From an uncultured Bacteroides sp. (GTDB taxonomy: Bacteria > Bacteroidota > Bacteroidia > Bacteroidales > Bacteroidaceae), in NCBI RefSeq assembly GCF_958445495.1, contig NZ_CAUCSQ010000006.1:66086-130085 (forward strand): a stretch of DNA of 64,000 nucleotides, given 5' to 3'. The notes below the pieces were generated by a model, which was not told the origin of the DNA, did not search any database, and saw only the letters and a list, made by a program, of their open reading frames with translations. The translations under genes and the position numbers were made by a program. Positions 9,554 to 18,796 of the stretch are shown piece after piece (the first letter of the stretch is position 1; the number at the start of each line of letters is the position of its first letter).

Positions 9554-11140
9554 TTATTTCCAATACGCATTTTGTACGATAGCCGGATTCTCCTTTATCA
9601 CTTTTTCAGCCACAGGCCAGTAGATTCCGCCGTTATTCAGCAATTCCACCATTTTCATATCATCACCCACAATACGCGCCTCTCTGATACGGTCGAACCA
9701 CCGGTGTCCTTCACCCATCAGTTCCCGACGCCGTTCCTGGAATATTTCTTTCAATAAATTCTTCACATTGCTATCCATATCTTTACTATAAGACAGATTG
9801 CGCACATTACGCAACGTACGGAGTTCATTCATGCAGGTTACCGCATCGTCCGGACGATTCAACATAGCCAATGCCTCAGCACGAAGTAACAGGATGTCTT
9901 CCAACCGGGAAAAAATAATAAATGAACTGTATGCTCCTAAATTATTCGAGTCGTCTTCTCCGTCCCGTACCACTTGTATCTTGGAAAATAACGGATATTC
10001 CAGATTCAACCCTGTCACATAATTGGTAAAGTATTGTACCGGCGACGCTGATTCGTCAATACCGAAACGGTTGTCCGACGTAAACTTGTTCATGAAGATG
10101 TTCCTCAACGTATCTACCGACAAATAAATGTCCGGAAGCTGCTTACGTACAATCGGTTCCGCCAATGTCCATGACTCTAGATGACCGTCAACGCCGGTTT
10201 CATTCACTTCAGTACCACTATACAGATAACCGAAAGCGACCAGACGCCCTGCCTTATAGTCATTACTGCATTTGGAACTGAACAAACCTGTTTGGCTAGT
10301 CAGGTTTTCTGTCGACACATAATAGGGAGTTCCTTTAATATAAGTACCTATATTATCAATCACATAGCCCGCATAGGCTTCCGTATTTACATAATTGCCA
10401 ATCCAAGCTTCCACGTAAGCTAACAAGGCATAGACCGAAAGGCGGTTGATGAGCAATCCGCTCCATGTATTGCCATCGCCTTCATAGTATTTATCGGACG
10501 ACGAGCCGAGTTGCAAAGGCAGCAATCGGGAAACTTCAAGCAATTCTCCCCTTACATATTCCAATACAGTCTGTGCATCTGTACGGGCGATTTCCGGAAA
10601 TGAGCCATTATCATAAGACTGTGTTACCAAAGGCACGTCTCCCCACATCTGCACCATATAGAAATATGCCAACGCACGAAGGGCGCGCGCCTGCGCTACG
10701 TCATAGGTGTAATTGGTCTCGGAATAGGCTTTGTCCTTTTCTACTACTTTACCTGCATTCTCTATAAATACGCAGGCGGCATTAATCACTTTATAAAAAC
10801 GCCTCCAATCGGATATCTGGCGGATATTCTCATAAGGAGCGTCCAGCCTGTTGTCGCGGATGGCCTGCAAATCATCGCGTACACGCACTGTAAAGTCTCC
10901 CATCCTCAAATCTCCCGCCGCCCAAAAAGCGTTATTTTCTCCCAAAGCCGTACGCATCAGGCCATAAATTCCAAACAAAGCGGAACGGGTATCTGTCAAC
11001 GAGTTCCATTGCTGCTCTTGAGTGGCCACATGGAAAAAAGCATCATCATTCTCTAACAAGTCGCTGCATGAAGAAAAGAACAGGATGGAAGCAATCGCCC
11101 AGGGCTTCATCATTTTTTTGAGCCATATCATTTGATTCAT
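9554..11140 (-). CDS. SusD/RagB-family nutrient-binding outer-membrane lipoprotein, first module
   Basis: A 528-residue lipoprotein, lipobox SSC at Cys25, followed by acidic residues (SDLLENDD). Signature blocks are present: QARALRALAYFYMVQMWGDVPLV in the N-terminal helical half and RLEDILLLRAEALAMLNRPDDA plus RRRELMGEGHRWFDRIREAR in the C-terminal half. It ends with NPAIVQNAYWK, the same kind of YW ending as the other SusD here (MTKNTYWE). It follows its SusC by 19 nt. It should form the extracellular lid of that transporter. Confidence 0.95.
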   Translation of the reverse strand: MNQMIWLKKMMKPWAIASILFFSSCSDLLENDDAFFHVATQEQQWNSLTDTRSALFGIYGLMRTALGENNAFWAAGDLRMGDFTVRVRDDLQAIRDNRLDAPYENIRQISDWRRFYKVINAACVFIENAGKVVEKDKAYSETNYTYDVAQARALRALAYFYMVQMWGDVPLVTQSYDNGSFPEIARTDAQTVLEYVRGELLEVSRLLPLQLGSSSDKYYEGDGNTWSGLLINRLSVYALLAYVEAWIGNYVNTEAYAGYVIDNIGTYIKGTPYYVSTENLTSQTGLFSSKCSNDYKAGRLVAFGYLYSGTEVNETGVDGHLESWTLAEPIVRKQLPDIYLSVDTLRNIFMNKFTSDNRFGIDESASPVQYFTNYVTGLNLEYPLFSKIQVVRDGEDDSNNLGAYSSFIIFSRLEDILLLRAEALAMLNRPDDAVTCMNELRTLRNVRNLSYSKDMDSNVKNLLKEIFQERRRELMGEGHRWFDRIREARIVGDDMKMVELLNNGGIYWPVAEKVIKENPAIVQNAYWK

Positions 11141-11159
11141 ATATTATAAATGTATTAGA

Positions 11160-14100
11160 TTAAAAATTAAACCTCAATCCGACAATCACCGAACGGGACA
11201 GCGGCTGGCCGTATCCTCTATAGTATCCGTCAATATCCACCAGTTCCGGGTCGTCCCCGCTAAAACCGGTGACTGTGAACAAATTACTGCCTGTAACATA
11301 AAAATAGATATTATCCAGCTTGCTTTTGGAGTTTTCCTTTTTTTTGCCGCCGCCTTTATAAGCTTTCTTTTTGACGGGCAATGTATAGCCTAACGTCAAC
11401 GAACGCAATTTCAGGTAAGAAAGTTTTTCCAGGAACATGTCTTGTTCCGCACGGTAAGGCGTGAGGCCGCTCATCTGGTTATATAAAGGGTAATCATCTT
11501 TATCGTTCGTATTCTGCCAGAAAAAGATTTCACGCAAGCTTTCCAGAGAGGGCGTATTCTCCAGAGCCAGGAAATTGTAACGTTGCGACGAACGGTAATT
11601 TACGGCGTCATGCCCTAAGGCAAAGAAGAGATTTATCCCTAAATCAAACCGGCCCAGTTTAAAGTTATTAATGAAACTTCCCGTCACAGGGGGAAGGCTG
11701 TGTCCTGTCAGGACTTTATCATCGTCATTAATCACATTATCGCCGTTCATATCTTTCCACTTCGGGTCATTTTTAGCAAACAAGACGGAATTCATCGAAA
11801 GCCTTTCGCCGTTTTGCACGGGAACTTCCGCATCGGAAGCATAGACTCCTTCATTCCGGTAAAGCCAAAATTGGTCTATGGCATGCCCTACCTTCAGTTT
11901 GCGGTTGCCGATTACCAGCTCGTCCAGATTTTCAGGCAGTTCCAACAATTCATTTTTATTATAGGCTAACGAGAATGAAGCATCCCATGAAAAACCGTCC
12001 GGATTATGGAAGGGCTTTCCCGAAAGTGATATTTCGATTCCCGAATTCCGGATTTTCATGCCGTTGGCATATTTATACTGATACCCGTATTCCCGGCTGA
12101 CAGGAATCGTTGTAATCAAATCGCAGTCCGTATTGTTATAATACTCAACATCCAACGTCAAACGCCGGTTGAAAAATGAAATGTTCATCCCCGCATTCCA
12201 TTTATCGGCATAAGGCCATCCGAGCCCGTAGCCTACCCACCCCGTATTATAGGGACGGGCGACTGTAGCGTATCCGTAGTAGGAAGACATCACCGGTTGC
12301 CCGATACCGGTCAGCTCTTCTCCCGTATATTGCGGGCCGGCCGCAAACCGGTTGTTATCCTGATAACGCCCTATCCTCGCCCATGCTCCGCGCACCGACC
12401 AGTCTGATACGGAAACGACATTTTTCAACAGGTAATCTTTCAGATTCACTGTCAGGCTGGCTGCCGGTGTAAACAGCCACCGGTTATCCTTTTGGACGTT
12501 GGACGAACCGTCCGCACGCAAAACGAGCTGGGCGTCAATCAGGTTACGATAGCGATAGTCAACTGAGAACAGTGTACTCACCATATTATTTTGCATCTTA
12601 TCTACAAAACGTTTCATATATTGGAATCCTCCACTATTGGTAGAGGGCTTTGTGTCATCGTCTCCGTCATAGGCTTGCGTATAGTTATAATGTTGCAGGC
12701 TTTTCATGATAATCTCCTGCAGCCCGACTTTCAGGAAATGGGTGTTCCGAATGTCGAACTTATAGTCGGCGGACGACTGCCAAATCAACCGGCGGTTATA
12801 TCCGGAATAGTTGGAAACATAGTTTACGGATTCCATCAGGGCTTTCGGCCAAAACACATGCCGGACATTCGTATTGTAGTCCAGCAATAAACGAGTGTCT
12901 ACGTATAATCCTTTCCAATCATAGTTCACCGCCAGGTATCCGTTTAACAGATTGTTCTGGTTGTCATTCTTTTTATACTCTTCGTAAACATCGAGATATG
13001 AACGGTAAACAGAAGGTACAGGTGAAAGAGGGGTCGTCAGATCCGGCAAATATTCAATCTCGGCATAACGGTCGCGCAAATTACGGTTACCGTCGCGTGA
13101 AACACGTGAGGCGTTAATCAAACAGGACATTCCCAACTGTTCCAGCAGTTTTATATTTAACGCGAAGCTAGCTGTCAGCTTATCAAAACCGGTCTCATCA
13201 GCCACTCCGTTATTGCCCGTATAACCGAGCATGAACATATAATTAGAAAAACGTCCTCCGCTTCCCATAGAAGCGCTGAATTTGTAAAGAGGAGCCATGC
13301 TGTAATAATCGTCTGCCCACCCCGGTTCACCGAAAAAATTCATGTCGCGCACATCTTTCATCCATGCCGGCATCTTGTTTAAATAGGCAATACGCTGGGC
13401 ATCGGTAGCGCAATAATCGGTAAAACGCATTCGAAAAGCGTAATCGTTGGCTGCATTTGTCATTTTTACTTCCGGCGGCGGAATGGCTATTCCTCCATTG
13501 GCATGGATAAACATGTTGCTGCCTCCATAATAGCCGTCTTTCAGGTTGACCAGAATGGCGCCATTGACAGCAAGCGGTCCTAACTTTGCCAAACGGGCGG
13601 CATCTTTCACGACTTCTATAGAGGCTACGTTATCCAAATTCAACCCTGACAATATATTGGTAGCCGTTCCAACCGGATTCACTTCAGTCGACTTAATCCC
13701 ATATACAAATGCATCATTCGTCAGCAAAGGGATGCCATTGAGATAAACGACCGGTTGCGCGGAAGACATGTCTCCTCTCGAAAATACAGGAGTAGACAAC
13801 CCGCGGATTAATATATTTTGAATGCTGCCCGGTTCGCCGGTCGTCTCTTGTACATATACGCCCGGCAGTGTCCCTTTCAAATATTGCTGTACGGAGATGT
13901 AGGAAGAACGGGATAAATTCCACAAATCAAGCGTGTCTTTAAACTGGTAAAAATTTACATTTTCTACCCTGCAAACAGAATCTGTTTTTCCAATCGGTTG
14001 CCCGGCATTCTCATCCGGCAAAATACTATCCTTGGCGAGGAGATATCCGCCACTCCGAATCGCTCTCATCTCGCTTCCGAATCCCAACAAAGCTACAATA

Positions 14101-14162
14101 GCACAAAAACGAATTATCGCATTTTTCATCTGTTGATTAGACTTTAATATATTATTAAACAT
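11160..14162 (-). CDS. SusC/RagA-family TonB-linked transporter lacking the usual N-terminal domain, first module
   Basis: A 1000-residue outer-membrane transporter. Plug motifs are clear (YLKGTLPGVYVQETTGEPGS, ILIRGLSTPV, PVVYLNGIPLL, IEVVKDAARLAKLGPLAVNGAILV), and the barrel ends with SVIVGLRFNF. Unlike the second SusC there is no recognisable CarboxypepD_reg-like domain: only about 85 residues separate the start from the plug, and I see no ETVIVG-type TonB box. The N-terminus is either residue 1 or the Met at 14129, which begins a more typical signal peptide (MKNAIIRFCAIVALLGFG). It is the first gene of the eight-gene operon and is preceded by the putative HTCS operators at 14229-14313. 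Confidence 0.9.
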   Translation of the reverse strand: MFNNILKSNQQMKNAIIRFCAIVALLGFGSEMRAIRSGGYLLAKDSILPDENAGQPIGKTDSVCRVENVNFYQFKDTLDLWNLSRSSYISVQQYLKGTLPGVYVQETTGEPGSIQNILIRGLSTPVFSRGDMSSAQPVVYLNGIPLLTNDAFVYGIKSTEVNPVGTATNILSGLNLDNVASIEVVKDAARLAKLGPLAVNGAILVNLKDGYYGGSNMFIHANGGIAIPPPEVKMTNAANDYAFRMRFTDYCATDAQRIAYLNKMPAWMKDVRDMNFFGEPGWADDYYSMAPLYKFSASMGSGGRFSNYMFMLGYTGNNGVADETGFDKLTASFALNIKLLEQLGMSCLINASRVSRDGNRNLRDRYAEIEYLPDLTTPLSPVPSVYRSYLDVYEEYKKNDNQNNLLNGYLAVNYDWKGLYVDTRLLLDYNTNVRHVFWPKALMESVNYVSNYSGYNRRLIWQSSADYKFDIRNTHFLKVGLQEIIMKSLQHYNYTQAYDGDDDTKPSTNSGGFQYMKRFVDKMQNNMVSTLFSVDYRYRNLIDAQLVLRADGSSNVQKDNRWLFTPAASLTVNLKDYLLKNVVSVSDWSVRGAWARIGRYQDNNRFAAGPQYTGEELTGIGQPVMSSYYGYATVARPYNTGWVGYGLGWPYADKWNAGMNISFFNRRLTLDVEYYNNTDCDLITTIPVSREYGYQYKYANGMKIRNSGIEISLSGKPFHNPDGFSWDASFSLAYNKNELLELPENLDELVIGNRKLKVGHAIDQFWLYRNEGVYASDAEVPVQNGERLSMNSVLFAKNDPKWKDMNGDNVINDDDKVLTGHSLPPVTGSFINNFKLGRFDLGINLFFALGHDAVNYRSSQRYNFLALENTPSLESLREIFFWQNTNDKDDYPLYNQMSGLTPYRAEQDMFLEKLSYLKLRSLTLGYTLPVKKKAYKGGGKKKENSKSKLDNIYFYVTGSNLFTVTGFSGDDPELVDIDGYYRGYGQPLSRSVIVGLRFNF

Positions 14163-14228
14163 TTATTCATAGACGTATCAGACGATTGCAAATGAAAATA
14201 AAATATCATTAAACTACGCCCGAATTTG

Positions 14229-14249
14229 ATTCAAAAAGGTACAAATTCA
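14229..14249 (-). promoter_or_regulatory. Putative weaker HTCS operator A1
   Basis: Minus-strand sequence TGAATTTGTACC followed by TTTTTGAAT repeats the core of site A2 59 bp closer to the gene, but its half-sites are 16 bp apart and the downstream GATTTTCAG part is missing. It may be an auxiliary or degenerate site. Confidence 0.3.
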
Positions 14250-14281
14250 AACCAAACGATGTTTTAAACTTCCTATGGCTA

Positions 14282-14313
14282 AAAATCATTCAAAAAGGTA
14301 TAAATATGATTCA
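14282..14313 (-). promoter_or_regulatory. Putative HTCS operator A2 upstream of the SusC/SusD operon
   Basis: On the minus strand the site reads TGAATCATATTTATACC followed by TTTTTGAATGATTTTTAG, two TGAAT half-sites 21 bp apart. The second half-site is nearly identical to elements upstream of the GLUG gene (18651-18680) and the carbohydrate-binding protein gene (22962-22998). Two-turn spacing of direct repeats suits the AraC-type DNA-binding domain of the HTCS encoded in this locus. Confidence 0.5.
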
Positions 14314-14362
14314 GGACCATTAAACCCCTCCGGCTGCAGAACGATTCTTTGTCCTCGTTTCA

Positions 14363-17215
14363 TCATTGCATCAACGCTTTTGCCACATGGACAAACTCGC
14401 CATTTTCCGCTATTCCTTCCATTATTAGAAAATAATTGCCCGGCTGGTCGGAAGTATAAAAAGAGAAAGATGCATCACCCCGTTCGTCCGCCGCCAACCT
14501 CGGACTCCAATAAAGAGTTGTACGCAAATCCGGAATTTCACTGCTTTTCCCGACCGGCGCACCATACTTGGGTGAATAGAACTCCACCGGTTGCTGATAT
14601 CCCAAAGGATAGAACGTGGCATTACTCATATTCCGCTGCCGGATATCATCATAATATTTTGACCACCATCCCAAACAACGGGAATCAAAACCGTCTTTTG
14701 TCGTTACGTTCAGAATCGCAACTGTTTCCTGCTTCCGGGGAATATGACAATAAGCCTGGCATAAATCACGCCCGGTATTCAAATAGTATTTTTCACTCCA
14801 TTTCAATGTTCCTCTTAGCAAGGCGTTCGCCTTATCCCGCCCGACATCTTTTACCAGGACCATATTCTCAATATCTCCGGGAGTAATCCAATTGACCAGG
14901 ATATCCGGTTTACAGAAATTGTCATCCACAAACAATAATATCCTCTGGTTGCCGTAATAGACCATTTCTTCCACCAACTGCGAAGTCCGGGAGGAACTGC
15001 TTTCTATCGCATCTGATTCATATCCGCTAAGCAATGAGGTATCTTGGACTGCCAGCAACGCATCCGCCTCCAACCGCGCCTGCATCGCTTCCGTATCTTC
15101 CGCCAATGTGGAAACCGTCAGTCCTTGCGATTTCAGCAATGTACGCATATCTTTATAGCGGACTGTCTCTTTGTCCGTGAGCATATGATAATCACGGCTT
15201 CCCCACATGGGAGCTTTGACAACAATATCCTGCAACATAAAATGCAAATTGTCTAAACGGGTGATTAATTCCATGTCTTCTTTCAATACGCTGTGCACGG
15301 AATCGTCGTCCAACGGAGTTTGGGGATAAAGAGGCATGTTCCGGGGATAGTCTCTGTCAAAGAGTTCTATTTTTCCTGTTCTTTTTGCTTGCAGTTGAAC
15401 GGCATTAATATGGAAGCCGCTGCCTTCGGCATAAGCAATGCTGTCAAAACAGAAATATCCGTCTTTGTCGGTTGAAACAAACCGGCGGAATCCTTTCAGC
15501 TTGCCTGTTCCGGAAATGGAAACAAGATGTTCGTCATTCGACTTCGACAAAAAACCTCCGGCAGCGACCGCGCGCCCCCGTATCGCCATTTCCGTGTGTT
15601 TTTCCAACACAGGCATTTTATATTTGCCTTGGATAACTTCCGGCAGTTCATACCGTCGCCATCCTTGTGTCAACATAAGTAAGTCCAGGCTGGTCCTGGC
15701 TGCAGAATTTCCTTTTCTAAAATAGAATCCGGGAGATTTTATGGTTCCTTTCAGTTCGGATGTCAGCAATAAATGAGAAAAAATATCATAGCAGGAATCA
15801 ACTGCCGCAAACTTGCCGTCAACCACCGATACCGAATAGACTCCTTTTAAAGGTTGCCCGTTAAAATCCCGAAGATTGACATTCACTGAAATTGCTTCCC
15901 GTTTCTGTGTCGGAGAACCGGCTACGGACAAATCACAAACCGTAGGAAGATAGGAATCGGAAAAGGCCAGGCGCTCACTTAATATCCGTCCTTCTTGGTT
16001 CAGCAATAAAAATTGGACAACGCCGGCCGGAAAATATTGCTTAGGAAACAAGTATTTTTTCTGGGGGTCTTTCCATTCTTCCGATACAACGACAATTCCG
16101 CGAACATGGGCTACCAGATAAAGGGGTTCGACCGGTGACTTCTCTACCGATAATAAAGAGACTCTGAAATTCTCGCGTTGCGTATCAACCCTCAAACCGT
16201 ATAACGCCTTTGAATCAACAGAAGGTAACTGAAATTCTTTGCTTTTTCCTAAAGCATCCGTACACTTAACCGTATAGGATTTGCCTGCTTCCGGAGTTAA
16301 AACAAATGTTCCCATCCCTTCGTGAAGGGTACGGGCCGAAGCGAGCACTTCACCGGATTCATCCAAAATATCCATACTGACATCCACAGCATTTCCGGTA
16401 TGCCCCATTGCCTTAAAAGCGACACGGCAGGCTTGGCCCGCCAACAAATACCCTCCTTCCGGATAGAACGTTACATCATAATCCTCATTTCGGGTACTTA
16501 CCGGAAGAAACCGACTATAGCTGTTGCCTACGGTATCTTTCATGGATAAGAGCCATGAGGAATTGCTTTTCCAATCGTTTTTCCCCCACTTGACTTCCAC
16601 CCCGTCTTTCATTTCCGTCAATTCCAATTTTACAGCCGGCTTATTCTTTACCGACATATCAGCCCGGCAAAGTTGCAGCGGCTTATCTCCGGAAGCAAAC
16701 GTTAACGTCATGTTTTGCGTCTTACCGTCACGTTCTGACAAGGCCCTCATATTCACTTTATTCCATGAAATGGAGATAACTCTTACAGGACGTCTGAAAA
16801 TACATTCGTTCCCGTTTTTTAACATATAACGGGAATATGCGCGTAACGTATAATCGCCGTCAGGCAACTCTTTGGCTAAAGAAAGATAACCGTGGTAAAT
16901 TCCGTTATCAGGACCTATTAACGCCTGCGATACAACAGAATCCAAAGGATTTGCCAGTTCCACGTATATGTATTTGCCATGCAAAGGCGTATGCAATGCA
17001 GCATCGACAATATAAGATCTGAACCACACTGTATCCCCAGCCATATATGTTCCTTTGTCAGTATGTAAATACACTTTTTCTTGTGGGAATATACTCAGTT
17101 GCGTCACAAAACGATTCACCAGAGAATCTTTATCGAACTTTTCCGTTTGGCTGTATCCTTTTATTGCGCCTGTCACAGCCAGGCTCATTATCAACAAAAA
17201 ACAAATTCTTTTCAT
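14363..17215 (-). CDS. Large exported MG2-like protein with C-terminal plug-like domain
   Basis: A 950-residue exported protein (signal peptide to about residue 22). Residues about 40-140 (PQEKVYLHTDKGTYMAGDTVWFRSYIVD and DGDYTLRAYSRYML) match the macroglobulin MG2-like domain common in large Bacteroidetes envelope proteins. Residues about 745-840 (RILLFVDDNFC, DIENMVLVKDVGRDKANAL, VAILNVTTKDGF) resemble the plug domain of TonB-dependent receptors, but no barrel follows; the end is again beta-sandwich-like (YWSPRLAADERGDASFSFYTSDQPGNY). Its ATG overlaps the GLUG gene stop by one base (TAATG), so the two are translationally coupled. It lies just upstream of the SusC/SusD operon on the same strand. 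A periplasmic or surface scaffold role is plausible, but the biochemical function is unknown. Confidence 0.8.
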   Translation of the reverse strand: MKRICFLLIMSLAVTGAIKGYSQTEKFDKDSLVNRFVTQLSIFPQEKVYLHTDKGTYMAGDTVWFRSYIVDAALHTPLHGKYIYVELANPLDSVVSQALIGPDNGIYHGYLSLAKELPDGDYTLRAYSRYMLKNGNECIFRRPVRVISISWNKVNMRALSERDGKTQNMTLTFASGDKPLQLCRADMSVKNKPAVKLELTEMKDGVEVKWGKNDWKSNSSWLLSMKDTVGNSYSRFLPVSTRNEDYDVTFYPEGGYLLAGQACRVAFKAMGHTGNAVDVSMDILDESGEVLASARTLHEGMGTFVLTPEAGKSYTVKCTDALGKSKEFQLPSVDSKALYGLRVDTQRENFRVSLLSVEKSPVEPLYLVAHVRGIVVVSEEWKDPQKKYLFPKQYFPAGVVQFLLLNQEGRILSERLAFSDSYLPTVCDLSVAGSPTQKREAISVNVNLRDFNGQPLKGVYSVSVVDGKFAAVDSCYDIFSHLLLTSELKGTIKSPGFYFRKGNSAARTSLDLLMLTQGWRRYELPEVIQGKYKMPVLEKHTEMAIRGRAVAAGGFLSKSNDEHLVSISGTGKLKGFRRFVSTDKDGYFCFDSIAYAEGSGFHINAVQLQAKRTGKIELFDRDYPRNMPLYPQTPLDDDSVHSVLKEDMELITRLDNLHFMLQDIVVKAPMWGSRDYHMLTDKETVRYKDMRTLLKSQGLTVSTLAEDTEAMQARLEADALLAVQDTSLLSGYESDAIESSSSRTSQLVEEMVYYGNQRILLFVDDNFCKPDILVNWITPGDIENMVLVKDVGRDKANALLRGTLKWSEKYYLNTGRDLCQAYCHIPRKQETVAILNVTTKDGFDSRCLGWWSKYYDDIRQRNMSNATFYPLGYQQPVEFYSPKYGAPVGKSSEIPDLRTTLYWSPRLAADERGDASFSFYTSDQPGNYFLIMEGIAENGEFVHVAKALMQ

Positions 17216-18510
17216 TATATATCATTCGTTTGGTTTACAAAAACAGGGAATCCGTTATTCACTCCTTTTTTGTCCCGGCTCCATCGGGAAAACACATCTT
17301 TTCTGTCTGCCCACTGATTTAACAATTCTACGAATTCTTCCTGTTTCATCTCGGCATCACTGAAATATCTGAAAGACTCAGGTATCTTCATTGTTCCATA
17401 CATAATTTTACTCCATACATCCGAACGGATTTTACTTCCTTCAAAACGGGGCCGCTTTATATCGGTCAGATTACAGGATTCCTCACTCCAGTAACAAGCG
17501 GCGCCGTCGCGCTCGATACGGTCTATTGTCGGTATGGTTATTTTTTCCGGATTGGCAAAATACGCATATACTCCTACCAATCCGTCAGTCACAACAGGAT
17601 ATTCGGTATGAATCTTTCCGGAACTATAATTATTGGCAAATACGACTTTCCATGTGGAAATCTGGATGGGATGCAGGCTTATGTGTCCGGCAATGCCGCC
17701 CGCCACATCTCTTGCCATAATCTTTCCCGTATTATAGCAATTAGCCACGGTATCATTAGGAAGTTCTTTCAATCCCGTATTTTCTACAGACTTCTGATAA
17801 GGTTCGGTAAACTCGCCTATGATACCTCCTACATGCTCATAACGCCCGATAACTTCTCCTCTATTGAAAGAATTATAAACGGAACCACCCTCAAAATAAC
17901 CAATCAGCCCTCCCACACAACGATGACCGTAGATTTTGCCGTAGTTACTACATCCGACTATACGATTCTGACCGAAAGAAAAACCGATAAGCCCTCCCGT
18001 GAAATTACGTTCACTCTCAATAACAGCTCCATTTGAACAATTCAGAATTTGAGTATTGCACGAGATATAACCTGCAAGGGCGCCAACGTAATTATAAGCA
18101 ATGATATGGGAATAACGGATATGGATGTTTTTTACCGTTGCTCTCTTCAAGCACCCAAAAAGACCTTGATGAAAAGTTTCGGAACCTGTTTTTATGAATA
18201 ACCCGGAAATAGTATGCCCGTTGCCATCAAAAGTTCCCTCGAAAGGTGTCTTTAACGTTCCAACCGGAATCCATGACTTCATTTTTGTCTGCCGGTTCCA
18301 TTTCTGCCATCCGGTCGTATCATTCAGCCAGATATCTGCAGACAGTCTTACTACTTTTCCCCGATATGAATTTCCGCTATTTACCGATTTGGCAAAGGCT
18401 TTCAAATCTTCAACCGTAGAAATTATCAACGGGCTCTCTGTATATTGAGCTGCTTTTAGAACAGAAATAAAAGCCATACATATACTCAATATAATCAATC
18501 GTTTTTCCAT
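17215..18510 (-). CDS. Exported GLUG-repeat protein (beta-solenoid type)
   Basis: A 431-residue protein with a signal peptide (MEKRLIILSICMAFISVLKAA). After an N-terminal region typical of these proteins (STVEDLKAFAKSVNSGNSYRGKVVRLSADI) it has repeated GLUG-like motifs from about residue 90 to 290: GALAGYISC, GGLIGFSFGQ, GGLIGYFEGG, GGIIGEFTE, GGIAGHIS, each preceded by NCxN/NxG strands. Such repeats build a right-handed beta-solenoid and occur in bacterial surface adhesins and binding proteins. No lipobox is seen. It is the first gene of a two-gene unit with the MG2-like protein, and has its own putative HTCS operator about 140-155 bp upstream. Confidence 0.8.
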   Translation of the reverse strand: MEKRLIILSICMAFISVLKAAQYTESPLIISTVEDLKAFAKSVNSGNSYRGKVVRLSADIWLNDTTGWQKWNRQTKMKSWIPVGTLKTPFEGTFDGNGHTISGLFIKTGSETFHQGLFGCLKRATVKNIHIRYSHIIAYNYVGALAGYISCNTQILNCSNGAVIESERNFTGGLIGFSFGQNRIVGCSNYGKIYGHRCVGGLIGYFEGGSVYNSFNRGEVIGRYEHVGGIIGEFTEPYQKSVENTGLKELPNDTVANCYNTGKIMARDVAGGIAGHISLHPIQISTWKVVFANNYSSGKIHTEYPVVTDGLVGVYAYFANPEKITIPTIDRIERDGAACYWSEESCNLTDIKRPRFEGSKIRSDVWSKIMYGTMKIPESFRYFSDAEMKQEEFVELLNQWADRKDVFSRWSRDKKGVNNGFPVFVNQTNDI

Positions 18511-18650
18511 TTACTATAAAATTAAGATTCGTACTCGTATATCCAAAGACAAAATTGAGATTTTTTAAAAGAAACGGAGTACAAGAATCAACCAAATGAG
18601 TTTAAAATTAAAGCAACAGTCAAATAATCTATCCAACCTATCGCCGTTAG

Positions 18651-18680
18651 TCTGAAAATCATTCATAAAGTCCGAAAAAC
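18651..18680 (-). promoter_or_regulatory. Putative HTCS operator C upstream of the GLUG gene
   Basis: Plus-strand TCTGAAAATCATTCATAAAG followed by TCCGAAAAAC is a direct repeat of 20-bp period. Its first half-site is identical over 15 bases to the reverse complement of operator B (22962-22998). On the coding strand of the GLUG gene it reads TGAATGATTTTCAGA, the orientation also seen at the other sites. Confidence 0.5.
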
Positions 18681-18737
18681 AATAATATTTCAATTCTTAA
18701 TCAAGTAACCGGCATGTCTGTAGAACACGATAAATAC

Positions 18738-18762
18738 CAGTTATATTTTATCCATATAACTG
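18738..18762 (-). terminator. Candidate HTCS terminator hairpin
   Basis: Perfect 9-bp inverted repeat CAGTTATAT / ATATAACTG around a 7-nt loop, 35 nt after the HTCS stop. The stem is AT-rich and the following minus-strand sequence has only a weak U tract, so efficiency is uncertain. Confidence 0.35.
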
Positions 18763-18796
18763 ATATCCGAAGCAAACCATACAATTTTAGATTCAT

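Larger units (their letters stand above)
14163..14362. promoter_or_regulatory. Control region of the SusC/SusD operon
   Basis: A 200-bp AT-rich gap between the MG2-like gene and the first SusC. On the coding (minus) strand it holds two related elements that share TACCTTTTTGAAT (see 14229-14249 and 14282-14313), then a candidate -7 box TTCATTTG at 14189-14196 (one mismatch to TAnnTTTG), about 24 nt from the first ATG and 55 nt from the second. A weak -7 box behind repeated upstream sites fits an activator-dependent promoter. Promoter use is inference. Confidence 0.5.
18511..18796. promoter_or_regulatory. Gap between HTCS and GLUG gene: HTCS 3' end and GLUG control region
   Basis: Holds the putative operator C (18651-18680), a candidate minus-strand -7 box TGTCTTTG at 18544-18551 (one mismatch) about 33 nt before the GLUG ATG, and a 9-bp inverted repeat at 18738-18762 just after the HTCS gene. 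No ORF of note. Confidence 0.45.
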
